Of a stretch of DNA of 64,000 nucleotides, positions 11,454-29,540 are shown piece by piece. The translations under genes and the position numbers were made by a program. A model generated the notes under the pieces. That model saw only the letters and a list, made by a program, of their open reading frames with translations. It searched no databases and had not been told where the DNA came from. Each line of letters begins with the position of its first letter. Position 1 is the first letter of the stretch. The DNA is taken from the NCBI GenBank assembly GCA_003254905.1, contig QANU01005364.1, forward strand, positions 55,747 to 119,746, written 5' to 3'. This DNA is from Nissolia schottii. Taxonomy: Eukaryota; Streptophyta; Magnoliopsida; Fabales; Fabaceae.

Positions 11454-13873
11454 ATGTTATCAGAGTTGATGAAGTTTCTGAGGGCCTGCTTTCGGCCGAG
11501 CACGGATCGGTACTATGCACGCAGCAGTTCAGATGTTGGGGGTAAGAAGGATGGCCTGTTGTGGTACAAGGACTCAGGGCAGCACTTGCACGGTGAGTTT
11601 TCGATGGCTGTGGTCCAGGCCAACAACTTGCTGGAGGATCAGAGCTATATTGAATCGGGCAGCTTGAGCTCGAGTGAGTCGGGCCCTTACGGCACCTTTG
11701 TTGGTGTCTATGATGGGCATGGAGGGCCAGAGACATCGCGATTTATCAACAATCATTTAGTTAACCATCTCAAGAGTAAGTGATATTAACATTTTCCTTA
11801 TTGGCGTAGATTATACTTGTTACTTTTGTTGTATTTCTATCTGCTTTCGAATTCCAAGCATTTTGCTGAAATTGTAAGTAAATTTTTTGTTTTAGTTTTG
11901 AGCGAAAGCATACAGCAAGCTATGATGCAAAGATGGACCCTAGGGAAACCTTGTTGAACTAGAAAAATTAGAGAATAGAAGAATTTGTATCCGGGTTCCC
12001 ATTGTAATATTAAAATAGATGTGAGAATAAGGAATTCTTTTTCTTTTCTGTTTCTTTTCGTACCCAAATAATTCATTAGAGCATAACTAGTGACTTGTTG
12101 AAGTTTCATGTTTCGGTGAAAGACATTGTGGCAGTGGATGGTTTTCATTGAGTCTTTTTTTCTCCTTTCGTTATATCAACTATGCTTATGAGCTAACAAA
12201 TTAAAAGTGTAAGATATATGTGCAGTTGAAACTATGGAAACTCTGGTTTTCAATACGGCATGTATGCCTTTCATTAATGAATTTTGCCGTGTTTTGAATG
12301 GTGGTTCTCTGCATTATTGTTGATTTAACATATTCATGCTCTTCCTCTTTTCAGAGTTTACAGCAGAGCAGCAATCGATGTCAGTGGATGTAATTCGCAA
12401 GGCAATCCAAGCAACGGAAGAGGGATTTATGTCACTTGTTGCCAGACAGTGGCCAATGAATCCGCAAATTGCGGCTGTTGGATCATGCTGTCTTGTCGGT
12501 GTTATATGTAATGGAACCCTTTATATAGCAAATCTCGGTGATTCCCGGGCTGTTATGGGAAGAGCAGTCAAGGCAACGGGGGAGGTTTTGGCTGTACAAT
12601 TGTCAGCAGAGCACAATGCAGCAATAGAATCCATAAGACACGAGCTACAATCTACGCACCCAGATGATCCACATATTGTTGTTCTGAAGCATAATGTGTG
12701 GCGTGTGAAGGGCCTTATCCAAGTAAGTCAATTATAGCTAATAAAACTAGTTTTCTCGCTGCTACAGGTCAATTATCTACACTAACTGCTACAAGCACTG
12801 GTGGATACTCATGAAAATTGACAAACACTTGATTCCTTTACTCATGATAGCATTTTAAATTATATCATGAGTGTTGGAGGTAAAATTTACAGTTTTTAGG
12901 ATGCAATGTTATGTTCAGTATTGAATGATGAGACAAATGACTTCAAATACTAGAACTAGGCAAGGACAGAAAAGTTATGTCAAATTCACTTGTGTAAGTA
13001 GGTCCCTTGTTATTTTTTTCTCAACTTCAGTAGATTTTTTATGCAACTAAATAGTCATAACTTATGACCCCGTAAACTATGGTTTTCATTGAATTGTGAA
13101 TATGAGAGAATTCCCCCTTAATTTCATTGGTATTACTCAGTTCTACGTCTAATGGGGTTAATACAAGTTACAACTATAGGACTTAGATTCAAATGTCTTA
13201 TCGACATAGTCTCTGATTTGACATAATGACATCATTTGATTCATATAACTAACCTGACTTAGTAGGGAAAGGTTTGTTGTTGTTGTACTAGTCATGGAGC
13301 TATTAGTGCTGCAAGATTCCGAGTCTTGGCTTCTGTAGTTCTGCTCTAGCATCTTCTTTTGTTTATAATTTAATAATAGTTTAATTTAATGAAGTTGAAT
13401 GTGTATGACATTAAGTAAAAGTTAGTTGCTTCCGGACCCGTTTTCTTATATGAAAGTTGGACCTTGAGATTGTCACATCTTATACTTTTGTTGGTCCGAA
13501 CTGCTAATCCTTGTACCTATTGAAAAAGCTATTTTAGTTGTCATTTCTTTTGTTTTCAGCATCAGCATGGATCGACTTGAAGCTTTTTCCTCCCTTGTTT
13601 AATTTCACTACTTATAAAACATTTTTCATGTTGCAGGTATCTAGATCTATTGGTGATGTATATCTGAAAAAGGCCGAGTTCAATAGAGAGCCTCTATATG
13701 CAAGGTTCCGACTTCGTGAACCATTTAGCAAGCCAATATTGAGCTCAGAGCCGTCAGTATTAGTGCACCAGTTGCAGTCACAAGATCAGTTTGTTATATT
13801 TGCATCCGATGGGTTATGGGAGCACTTCAGCAATCAAGAAGCAGTTGACATAGTTCAAAATAATCCCCGCTCT
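11454..13873 (+). CDS. Protein phosphatase 2C, clade D (APD-like), final exon not found
   Basis: Exons 11454-11775, 12355-12722 and 13637-13873 join in frame to 309 residues. Landmarks: the N-terminal [11 protein letters not shown], then [30 protein letters not shown], the metal-binding VYDGHGGPE (about residues 85-93), [43 protein letters not shown] and [16 protein letters not shown]. This is the clade-D pattern closest, from memory, to Arabidopsis APD9 (At5g66080); clade members dephosphorylate targets such as plasma-membrane H+-ATPase. Family proteins run to about 385-400 residues; the last exon, carrying the HDDITV metal-binding segment, is not visible between 13874 and about 16300. Without it, reading continues 15 codons into the intron and stops. 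An N in a long T run at 14479 sits where that exon is expected, so an assembly collapse is as likely as a real loss. Confidence 0.85.
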
Positions 13874-14461
13874 GTAAGTTCTACATCTAAATACTATTAT
13901 ACCGTTTCCTCTAAAGATTAAAATGGATAACTACGGCTATTTTAGACCGAAAACCTAAAGAACTTGATGTGGAATTATTTGCAGTTCCTGTTTGTCTTGA
14001 GTTCTCTGTGTTCACATGAAATTGTTGTACTGTTGAATGTGATTATAAAAAAAAATTGTAATATCCTATCGCCTACTTTTCTTTTAAATATGGTCATGCT
14101 ACATTCTGAAACTTATTCTTTATATTCTACCCAAAATGGTGTCGGATAACTTTCATGGACAGTTGTGGAAGTGGAATGTAACTCCTTCCCTTGGCTTGAA
14201 TAAATCTTGCAAAATAAATAATTTGCTCAACTTTGTGAACTATTTGCTGATATTAAATGTTTTGTGCAAAGTTAGACAATCTTTGATATACGAAGGATGG
14301 TTGACTCGGATAATGCAATTGCATATACTTATGCTTTGATTTACTGTGTGCCATCTAAAATATTGTCCAGATTTATGTTTTGACATGGAAACAACTCAAA
14401 TCCATTTCTATGTTAGACAGCAAGCACCATACTAAGCGGATTTACGGTTTATCTTCTATCC

Positions 14462-14486
14462 TTTTTTTTTTTTTTTTTNTTTTTTT
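14462..14486. other. T homopolymer containing an unresolved base
   Basis: A run of T with one N at 14479. It falls in the interval where the last PP2C exon should lie and may mark collapsed or missing sequence. Confidence 0.7.
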
Positions 14487-14519
14487 GCTGTATCATTTTC
14501 TTGTGTGAATACCAGGTAT

Positions 14520-14820
14520 CTTTCAAGTAGCAATGAGAGGAGCAGACACTCCAATTCTTTAAAATGTGAACTGTGTAACTTTTTAGAATTCTAATACTCG
14601 TTTAGGTTCTTTTCCACAATTCTGAAGAACAGAATAATATATATATTCTGATGATCATCATAAGAGCTGCCTCGGCACCATTTTATCCTGTTCACCATTT
14701 TCCCTTTTGTTTTGGTAACTTTTTTCTTAGAAGTTGTATTATTTGAGGGTGTAATGTAAGCCATAATCGGTGTTCCATTTGCATGTACTGTTACCTGTGA
14801 AGTTCTTTTTAGCTGTATTA
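14520..14820 (+). other. Probable 3' untranslated region of the PP2C gene
   Basis: After an acceptor-like ACCAG at 14515, the sequence becomes T-rich and non-coding, as in plant 3' untranslated regions, and fades into repeat DNA near 14828. No PP2C protein similarity was found in it. Confidence 0.35.
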
Positions 14821-14827
14821 TAGATAG

Positions 14828-14975
14828 TGCTGTGTGTAACGGTGAGGTTGTGACCTTATGATCTAGATATCATGGGTTTAAATCTTGGAAACAGTTTCAT
14901 CATTTGCATGGATATGATTGTACATTTACTCTTCTTAGATCCCACTAAGTGTTGTATGGTTGTGAGATAAGTGGA
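14828..14975 (+). mobile_element. Old tRNA-derived SINE copy
   Basis: Aligned by eye with the SINE at 17819: box-A-like AACGGTGAGGTTGTGACC, a box-B-like GGGTTTAAATC, then a matching 3' part (CATTTACTC, GATCCCACTA). It is more diverged than the 17.8-kb copy, so probably older. Confidence 0.6.
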
Positions 14976-16370
14976 TGACATATTGAGAATATTTTATTTG
15001 TTTTTGTCTTTCATAGTGGTAAGTTCTCTCTAACTTTCTCCTCCCCCATCTCTCAAATAGACAACAAAATCTCATGATTGTGAAATCAATTTTTGATTTA
15101 TGCATGAATCAACTATCACAAACACATCTCATGTATTAGGATTTAGAACTTCATGATTTTCACTTATTTTTGTGAATGAATATTATTTTTACCATAGGAA
15201 GAAGTCACTTTTATGTATGAAGATTAAATAATGCTCTATAGGCTTAAATCAATGGAATAATTCTTGAATAAGTAGAACATAAAAATGATAATTTTTTTTA
15301 ACCCTCTTTTTTAGTAGTATAATGGTGATGGAGACATTGAACTTCTCTTAATGGATAGAGAAAAGATCACATATTTTCTTTTTATATAGACTTAAAATGG
15401 TGCTTCTATTAAATATATCCCACTAGTCAAAACAAATTATTAATGTTCTTCCATAAATTAATGAATAGAGTTACGTAATAATTAAACTATATTTTATATA
15501 AAATATAATTACAATTCCTACGGATTAGGGTTTGATGATTCAAAGCACCTGAGAAGATGTGTTAAACAAAAGTTCAAAGCAGCTGAAGTACCAAAATATT
15601 CTAGCATGTACACCTAAATCACTGTCATGTCTTAAATGAAACAGTAGTATAGACATGGCTGCTTTGCAATCATTGAGGTACTGGGCCCACATTAGAACTT
15701 ACTGGGTTTGTTTTGGTGCTGACAGTTAGGCTCAGCATTTGTTACATCACACATATGCAGCCTATCTGTGTAAATATGACATTTGATACCAATTGAATTC
15801 AAGAAGTTGACACTCCACCTTCACCGGTCACTTAGAGAAAACAAATGTCACTACTAATGTGATATATGTTAGTTCTGTAATTTTTATGGATAGTGACGAA
15901 TTGATCATCAATAAAGATTAAAATTGAAAGACAAAATAAAAGTGAGGCATTTATCAACAAAATCATATATTTGTTGATAACCAACCTTATCAGAAGGATT
16001 TTTCATTCATTGAGTTTTGACTCCTTATTTTACATACAGTTTTATCGGATCATTACTCGGTCCAATATTATGTTAAATTTTCTTAAGTAAAAAAAATTGT
16101 ATTAAGCACAAAAATATGTTTTTTTTATCTTTTCATATCATAGGTTCTCTAATAATAGTTGAACACAATTTTTTTAATGAATCTTTGAGAAACTAAAAAA
16201 ATATATCACTTAAACTATTAGTTTTCAAATATAAAAATATAAGTTTTTCTCATAGAAAAAATATAAAGATTTTTTTAAAATTAAAAAAAGAAAAGAAATT
16301 TCCCGAAAATTATAATATTGTAATTATTGCCTGTCTATCTATGACAAAATAATTGTTATTTCCATGATGG
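14976..16370. other. Intergenic DNA, no gene seen
   Basis: AT-rich sequence with no protein similarity recognised. The right end merges into the likely leader of the V-ATPase gene (CT-rich from about 16400). Confidence 0.6.
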
Positions 16371-16735
16371 TTCCTGAATTTGTTTGGTCCATCAATTAGA
16401 TCTGTCACCACATCAACGCCCCTTCTTCACAAATCTCTCTCCCTCTTCAGATCAAACACGCACTCTCTGTTGGATCTCACTCCTCATCACTGGTTAGTTG
16501 GTTACTCTCTTCATTCCTCTATTAATTCCTTTGTGATTGTTTTTTTTTCATTTTACCACCCCAACCAAACAGACCCTTATCACTTGCAAACTGAAAGAAA
16601 TCAAGGGGGTCACTGCAAAGTTTTGTTTTTTAAGCTGTTTTGATTGGTTTTTTGCTTTGCCCTTAATTCTTAGTTTGAGTTTTCACTCTTTTTCTATTAA
16701 CTCTTTGTAAACGGTTATTGTTTAAAGTTCCAAAG

Positions 16736-22222
<5,487 letters not shown>

Positions 22223-22640
22223 TGATGGATATAGCATATGCTCATGTAATGTAATACCTTGATGACCTTGGAAATTGATTTATTTCTTACCCCCAAAGAG
22301 TCCATATGTCTTCTATCCAGCACATATATAATAATAATAATAATATTAAAGGGGTTCAGTGCCATTTTTTCTTTTCTTTTTCTCTGGGGTTGGAATTGGC
22401 TGCGTTATGAAGTTTTGGATGGCCTTAATTGCGGTGCATTTAGAATTTTGTTGGGAGTTGCTTCCCATGTATGTTTTCTATGCTCCACTATCTGATTTAT
22501 CTTGTAATTTGATTATTCAGTATATTTATAATCATCCTAGTTGCGTTAGACCCTTCAATTTGATTGTTAATGAACGGCTTGATTCTCGCAATTCAAGAAT
22601 GTATCTAGAAGTCGAAAATCCTTTATCCTTTATTTACTAA
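22223..22640 (+). other. 3' untranslated region of VHA-B and flank
   Basis: T-rich sequence directly after the stop codon, including a short ATA microsatellite near 22327-22346. No further gene is seen in it. Confidence 0.6.
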
Positions 22641-22794
22641 AAATTCACGTTTTTAAGAGAGATGTTTACCCGCATGTCCTTTTACTTATCGTTTAATTTA
22701 TATAACATTAAGTTCTAAGAGTCTATTTTCACACTTTTTTTCTTCTCTGTCATGTTTTTATATATAGTTTATTTGATACATGTTATCAACAATT

Positions 22795-23133
22795 TTTGGT
22801 CCTTAATAAATTTTAGATTTTGACTTTTGTTCTTAATAAAAAAAAAATCCTTAATAATTTTTTTGTTTGAATTTTATTTCTGTTGTTCATTAATTGGGTC
22901 GTTAACTGTTAGCATGACAATTAACTTAACACATCAACATATTCACGTAGAGGAGTTGTGTTGACATGGATATGTTGTCAAATTGATTTTCACGTAAGTA
23001 GAATGAAAGCTAAAATAAAAATTTTATCGATGACAAAATCCTAAAAATATTTATTAAGGACAAAATCAAAATTTTAAAATTTATTTAAGACCAAAAGCAA
23101 ATTTTAAAATTTATTAAGGACCACAAAATTATT
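22795..23133. mobile_element. Foldback MITE
   Basis: The left arm, built on TTGGTCCTTAATAAATTTTA, is the complement of the right arm, which contains AAATTTATTAAGGACCA. Similarity continues inward for over 40 bases. About 340 bp, no coding capacity; the target-site duplication is unclear. Confidence 0.65.
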
Positions 23134-23224
23134 TAACCATTTAATTATAAATTAGATTGTACTTTTAGGTATTTATATACTTATTTATTTTGATAAATAA
23201 AAAATATCACTCTTAATGTTTATG

Positions 23225-24225
23225 TAAACTAGTTTAGTATCCGTGTTATGCACAAATTTTATATTAAATTTGTTGGTCTTATTTTTTATATATAAATTAT
23301 TTAATTTTATTTTTCTATAATTTTAAATGTTAAAAGTAAGAAAATGTTAATTTTAAATTAGGAAAGATTTAGTGGGTCTAATAGAGTAATTTGAATTAAA
23401 AAAGATTTAGTAAAATTTAGTGGAAATAATTTAGGCAAAAAAATTTCTCCAAAATTAGTGGTGAGAAAAAAACTTTGCTCTTTAGTTAATATAAATGACT
23501 TTCTACCCTATTCTTATAAAAAATAAACACTTTCACCCACTTAATCAGATGACACTCCACCTAATTTTTTTTAAAATAAGTCAATAATATTTATTTTTTA
23601 AACTTTTAAATAAAATAAATTAATGTAATATAAATTTAATGATACTAATAACAATATATTATTTAATTAAATAATCTCAACTCTTTGAGTTTAAAATATA
23701 TATTTTATGAGATTACTATTATTATTTATTTTTTTATACTATTTGAATTTAATGATAAAAATAAGTTAAGAAAAATTGATAAAAACTTTGACCCTATTTA
23801 TAATAGTTTTGAGTTAACTTATTTAATAAATAAGTTAATTTTTTTAACATAGTTTTTCAATTAAAATAATTTGAACTTTAAATTATTAGTATATATTTTA
23901 AGCTTGAAGATTTAAGATTATTTTGTTAAATAACATATTATTTACTTTAAATGTATATTATACAAGTTTAGTACTTATGATATGATATGCACACAAATTA
24001 TTTTAGATTTGTTAATTCTATTTATTATATTTTTATATGTTAGATGTGAGAGAATATTAATTTTAAATTAAAAAAATAGTGGGCCAAATAGAAGTTTAGT
24101 GAAATTCAAAATTTAAATTAAGAAATATTTGATAAGATTTAGCGAAAATAATTTGAGTAGAAAAATTTTCACAAAACTTGTGGTGGAAGAAAAAATGCAA
24201 GCATTTAATTAATATAAATTAATTA
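23225..24225. repeat. Diverged direct repeat, two copies of about 270 bp
   Basis: Segments 23225-23495 and about 23945-24225 align in the same orientation: each has an AGTTTAGTA, then ATGCACA/AAATT, TTAATTTTAAATTA, a GTGGG(T/C)C block, AAAATAATTT(A/G)(G/A)G and a final TTAATATAAAT. The DNA between is AT-rich. Origin unknown; they could be ends of an old element. Confidence 0.55.
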
Positions 24226-24244
24226 TTTTATTTAACCAACATTA

Positions 24245-24925
24245 AAGGCCAAAACTCCTTGTGAGTGTCTATACAATGAGAAACCTGACTTTTCTATGTT
24301 AAAGTATTTGGATCCTTATGTTTTCCTACAACTTTACCAAATAACAGAAGTAAGCTTGATCATAGGTCTAGAAAGTGTATATCCTTAGGCCATCAAAATG
24401 GCACAAAAGGATACACTCTCTTTGATCTAAAGTCGAGAGATATTTGTTTCAATCAATGCTATATTTTATGAAGAAATGTGCCCTTTTCACAAAGCACAAC
24501 ACAATTTAGATAATGAACTTATATCACACAGAGGTCACTTTGCATAACACTCAATCTGATTACACACCACTGACACCAGTTCAAAATTTGTTACCTCAAC
24601 AACCATTTGAGCAACAACAAAAACCTGCTAATGTAAGACAATCAACTAGGACTATAAAAATCCCTACATCTTTACAAGACTATCATCATAGCCTTTCATC
24701 AATTGCTGCAAGTACAGTGTCTTCAGGTTTAAATTTAGCATCAAATACATCAATAAAATATCCTATTATTACATCTTTTTTGTGCAACATATCCTCTGTT
24801 GTGGAACCACATAATTATAAACAGGTTATGAAGGATGAATGTTGGTCGAAAGGTATGAAAGTAGAAATTGAAGCACTTGACAGGAACACATGTAAAGCTA
24901 TAAGAAGATGAAAAAAATGGAATTA
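24245..24925 (+). mobile_element. Ty1/copia retrotransposon fossil (integrase C-terminus to start of reverse transcriptase)
   Basis: Landmarks of the copia integrase-RT linker: FDLKSRDIF near 24420, then QSTRTIKIPTSLQDYHHSL, a SIKYPI segment, and KVEIEALDRNT at the RT entry. Both ends are missing and it is broken. Not obviously related in sequence to the other copia fossils here. Confidence 0.75.
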
Positions 24926-25350
24926 GAAGAAGATGAAATTTTTGTGGATCTTGAAACAAGATCAAATATCACCATGTCCCTAAGGTTTTAATTGCCTGCA
25001 ATAGTTGCTCATGGATTTCCAACAATCCGCCTCTAAAATTAATCTAAGCACTTCGAAATTTTTCGAGAACAAATTTAAAAAAGCTTTTTTTTTAACATCT
25101 CTGAAGGAGAAAATTTGTTTAGTGTTTTGATTTTGGGAAAGACATGGTAAATAAATAAAACTTTCATAAACCAATATGAATGTTAGAACTTACCCTCGAA
25201 GGATACATTCAATATTAGTGATGAACTACCACAATCATGTAACCATTCCAACACCTAATTAAAAGAATTAACCTATCTAATGAGAGAGCTTCATGGTTAA
25301 GTACAACTCAATGTGATACTCTTCTAATGATCAACATATATATGCCTAGG
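24926..25350. other. Intergenic DNA, no gene seen
   Basis: No recognised protein or repeat, only AT-rich sequence between the copia fossil and the hAT element. Confidence 0.5.
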
Positions 25351-25358
25351 TTCATAGG

Positions 25359-26512
25359 TAGGAGTGAGAATGGATCTGATCAGACTTGTATCATAAATTT
25401 TTTGCTTGAGTCTAACCTCTTACTTGTTAAAGGTTTTTTTTTTCCAGTTTGGTCTGACCTAGAGTCTTGTAGATCGGTCTCTTTAAATAAATATATTTAA
25501 ATATCTTTATCAAGGTAGTTAAAACCGATAGCTTGTACATTTTTAGTACTTCAAAACACTTTGAATGTTACTCAAAAACTAATTGAAGTAAAAGCTTACT
25601 TTTAATCTTAAAAGTCATATGATTTACGTTTTAAGGCAATAACAACCTTAAAAGCTCATTTTTGATATTAAAAACATAAATTTTATGCATATAACCCATA
25701 TGAGCTACAAAAACGGGACGTCAATTGCATTTTCTTGGGATTTTTTGATGATGATAATGTGATCCCATTATCTCTAATATATTCTTGAATCTATCCGTTT
25801 CTCCATTTTAACATAATTAAAATGAAGTGATTATGAGATTTGTGATTTATGATGATATGGTTGATTTTGAATAATGAATATGATTGATTAGCATGCTAAC
25901 TATAAAAATGGTTTTTTTTTCACTACTTATGAATTGTATCATGTTATACAATTTGTATAATTTAAGGTCTCAAAAATTATTTAAACTTTTATATATCAAC
26001 ACAAATAAGTCCATGTATTATTTTAAAATCATTTTCTTTACAATAAGTATTTTCTACGTTTTTGCGCTTTGTTTTTACACTTTGCTTTTACAAGGCCTTA
26101 ACACTTTTGAAAGCCTTGCTCTTTATTATTAATATTATATTATTATAAATATATATTATGATAAATAATTTATCTTTGAATAAATAAATAAATTATAATA
26201 ATGTATAAATATATTACATTTGTATTAATTGGCATAACAATTTAAGTTAACTTGGTGGTTGATTGGTAGAAAGTGACATGATTTATGTTCGAATCTTACC
26301 TCATTAATTTTTAAAATAATTATATATAGATTTAAACATGTCGATCTACTAGGCTAGAGAGGCTTTGCGATTGACTTAGGTCTAGCTCGTTTAACTAAAT
26401 AGGCTTTTTTATTTAGCCTGAGCTTGAGTCAATTTTTGAATAGATTAGGCCAGACTTTTAGTAGGTCAAGCTGCAGGCTCATGTAAGGCCGCCTAACCTA
26501 TTCTCACTCCTA
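25359..26512. mobile_element. Non-autonomous hAT element with 8-bp duplication
   Basis: Terminal inverted repeats TAGGAGTGAGAATGG (left) and TAGGAGTGAGAATAG (right, complement strand) are flanked by an identical 8-bp direct repeat TTCATAGG at 25351-25358 and 26513-26520. Both the end sequence and the 8-bp duplication fit the hAT superfamily. The 1154-bp interior is AT-rich with no transposase. The identical duplication suggests moderate age at most. Confidence 0.85.
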
Positions 26513-26520
26513 TTCATAGG

Positions 26521-28020
26521 CATGAAATGCAAAGGGATACTAATAAGAAATATTTAATTTTCATACATGAAGTCATATATATAACGATCATCAAATATTT
26601 AGAGATAGGATAATTAATAAAAAAAATTTTGCACTCAATAAACAATTAAACTATTCTTTTTCTTTCTCTTTTTTTACAAATAAAGAATAAATTATGTTGA
26701 GAAAATTGTTTCTTACTTGATAATATTGTAATTGATTTTATTTATCTCTTATCTTTAAGATGTATATCCTTGAGATTATTCTCAAATTTTGTAATACCTA
26801 AATTATTGATATGAATAATTTGATAGAATACTAATAAATCTGATAGGATATAAATGAATTCTGTTAGCATATAGAAAATCTATTAAGATTTGAAATAAGG
26901 ATTATTACTGATTAAGAATTCTTTACTATAAATAAAGTCAAATGACCTAAGTATGTAGAAGAGTGAGAGAACAAGATGTGTTAGAATTATAAGAGCGAGT
27001 GTACAAGAAATTTTGGATGTGGGAACCAATCAATATTTTATACTAATTTTATCCTATGGGATGAACGTATTCTTGTGTTTCTTTACTTATTGTCATCTTG
27101 TTGTTTTTTTTTCCTCTTTGAATTTTTATGTTTATATATATTTAGTTGATTGAATTTGTACGAGGTTGTTTATGAAATTGAAACCCGATCCACTGCGTGT
27201 TCCCCAACAAATTCTTCATATCTATTAGTTAATTTTCTCACTCAATTAATAGAAGAAAAAAAAACTAATGACTTACTCGTCGTAATTGTATCCAACTATG
27301 ACTATCCATTAGTATTCTGCACTCCCGCCCTCAACTGTACCTATTTTTACAGTGTTTGAATGGTTGTTAGTTATTACTGACCGTTACCAGCTAATTATTA
27401 TCTTATAGAATGGATGTTAGCAATTCGTTAATAACTAATTATTACCATTAAATAGTTAAACTTTTTACGTGAAGTGGATTCTAGTTACTTTGTTTTTCTC
27501 TAACCACATCATCTCAAGTTCATTGGACACTAATTAATTTAAGTTGACCGAGGTCAGATTACTGTACGAAAAATGTTTTCTTGGCGCTATTTTTTTTTTT
27601 ATTAGCAAAACTTAAATTCAATATCCCTCAGATCCATTTTAACATTCTATTTTTTTTAGAGTTTTAAAATATTTAGTCATTTATAATATTTAAGTGTAAT
27701 TACTTTTTTTTATTTATACCCCTAATTATAGTGGAATGTTTATTAATATAATAGATATATATAGTAATAATTGTATTAAAAATAAAATTTTAATTTTTTA
27801 TATAGATATAATTTTGTCAATTTATATTATTTTATGCATTCACCAATATGTTTTTTTTTAACCTTAGTATGGATAATGTTTTAGTTTTAAATTGTTAAAA
27901 TGAAGTAGAGAAAATATTATTTAAGAGAAATAAACAATTGATGAACTGCTTAAACTAACCGAACCAAACGGTGACAATGAATATATATATCAGTAGTTAT
28001 TTAGTTATAAATTAGAGCTT
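26521..28020. other. Intergenic DNA with a possible LTR relic
   Basis: No gene seen. Around 26780-27130 the composition looks LTR-like (an ACTATAAATAAAG box near 26927 followed by GAGTGAGAGAAC and a T-rich tail), but no matching partner or element ends were found, so this is only a suspicion. Confidence 0.35.
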
Positions 28021-28029
28021 TTAATCATG

Positions 28030-28592
28030 TAGGGGCGGCTCCTCATATAAATTTCAATTTTTTCATTAAAAGTATTTTTTTTTTTTTACTTAGCCTCCCA
28101 AAAAAATTGTATACACGTACCCTCAAAAAAATTTCTAAGTCCAATGTCCAATAATTCAATGTGATTAATTACTTCTCTTTTATTTTTTTTTAACTCAAAC
28201 TTTTATCTTTTATTGGTTTTATCTAAATCAAAATAGAAAGAAATACTCGTTCTTAGTTTTTATTTTACCTGGAGTGTTCACCGTTAATAGTAGTAACTAA
28301 TCCCCTTGTATTAATTAATCTCATATAAAGTAATGGATTATTGATCATGAATTGTTTCTCCATTTTCATGGGTGAGTTGAGGATCAAACTCCTGACCTCA
28401 TAGTTAAGGAATAAGGTAAATTATCATCACACTTCATAGTTTAGTTTGACAACACGGTGTAGCTAAGAAAATTAAAGCTTATATTGCATATTTTTCTCGT
28501 TTAGGTNTATATATATATATATATTATACCATATACATAAATTTAATTATTTAACATTGATCCCTTAAGGGTTTAGCTCTAGCTCCGACCTG
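28030..28592. mobile_element. hAT-type MITE with 8-bp duplication
   Basis: The ends read TAGGGGCGGCTCC (left) and CAGGTCGGAGCTAG (right, complement strand), the familiar hAT terminal pattern. The flanks are an identical 8-bp TAATCATG at 28022-28029 and 28593-28600. The 563-bp interior is non-coding and includes a TA microsatellite with the single N at 28507. Confidence 0.8.
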
Positions 28593-28600
28593 TAATCATG

Positions 28601-29340
28601 CAATGAATATTTGTCATATCAGCATAAATAAAGCCAAATATGCAAAGAGACAAAAGTTTGAAAACTTTAAAATAACTATTACTAATTATTAAGCGGCAAA
28701 GTAAAAATGCAGTAGTCTTCATCAGTCACGTACATTGAACATCTCTTGGTTGGTTCAAGCCTTCAAAGAAAAGTACTTGATGTAACAATTTAGTTTTCTG
28801 CCTATGATTCTACATAGTCCAATCATCTCTAAGGCAATATATGTATTGAAGTCAAATTTTATCTTAAGCTAGTATATCGCTCTTATTTAAATTAGGAAAT
28901 GACAAATCTCAAATTTAAGAACATTATTCGTGGGAATAATGATTCTTGCTGAATTTAGTGAGATGTAATTTTATTGTAAATTATTGTCCATAAATCTATT
29001 GAAAAGTCAAGTCATTTTATATTAAGAAATTATTTTATATTTAAATAATGTAACACAATTTATTTTTACTATATAAGTACGTGTGTATATATATATTAAA
29101 AATAAATCAAGTGAGAGGAATTAAGTAGTTTATTGTGAGAGTGAGAGACTCAAATCCAAACTTTAAAATATTATATGTTTGACCAAGATTAAAGTATAAA
29201 GTCACATGATTGTATTATACATTGCAGAATCTCACAAATGGGGGAGTGGGTGGAGGGGGTGTTGGGAGTGGCGATTGGAGTGGCGGCGAAGCTTGTTTGT
29301 ATGGGAGGAACATATGTTAGTCGATCTTCTTTTTTATATT
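28601..29340. other. Intergenic DNA
   Basis: AT-rich, no gene seen. A short G-rich patch (29238-29290) precedes the LINE fragment and may be part of it. Confidence 0.5.
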
Positions 29341-29349
29341 AACTAGCAT

Positions 29350-29540
29350 AGTATCATAGAAGGTGTGAGTGATGAGTGCATTTGGATTCATAACCTTTTT
29401 GGTTTGTTTTCTGTGTCTTCTTTGTCAATTCGGGTCTTCAAGTCATTAGTGGGTGGATCGATTGAGTGGCAAACTAGCACTAAGGCATGGAAAGGCTTAG
29501 CTCCTCCTAAATCAGAGTTGCTAATGTGGTTTTGTAACGA
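29350..29540 (+). mobile_element. LINE fragment (zf-RVT region)
   Basis: The translation FSVSSLSIRVFKSLVGGS, then EWQTSTKAWKGLAPPKSELL and MWF, matches the zinc-binding region downstream of the reverse transcriptase in plant LINEs, where W-KGLAPPK-EL--W is a typical block. The rest of the LINE is missing. It ends abruptly where an LTR-like sequence begins. Confidence 0.7.

Noticed and set aside
14516-14560. Candidate last exon of the PP2C gene after ACCAG
   Set aside because: The translation stops within a few codons in the expected frame and has no similarity to the conserved KREMRYSDL or HDDITV segments.
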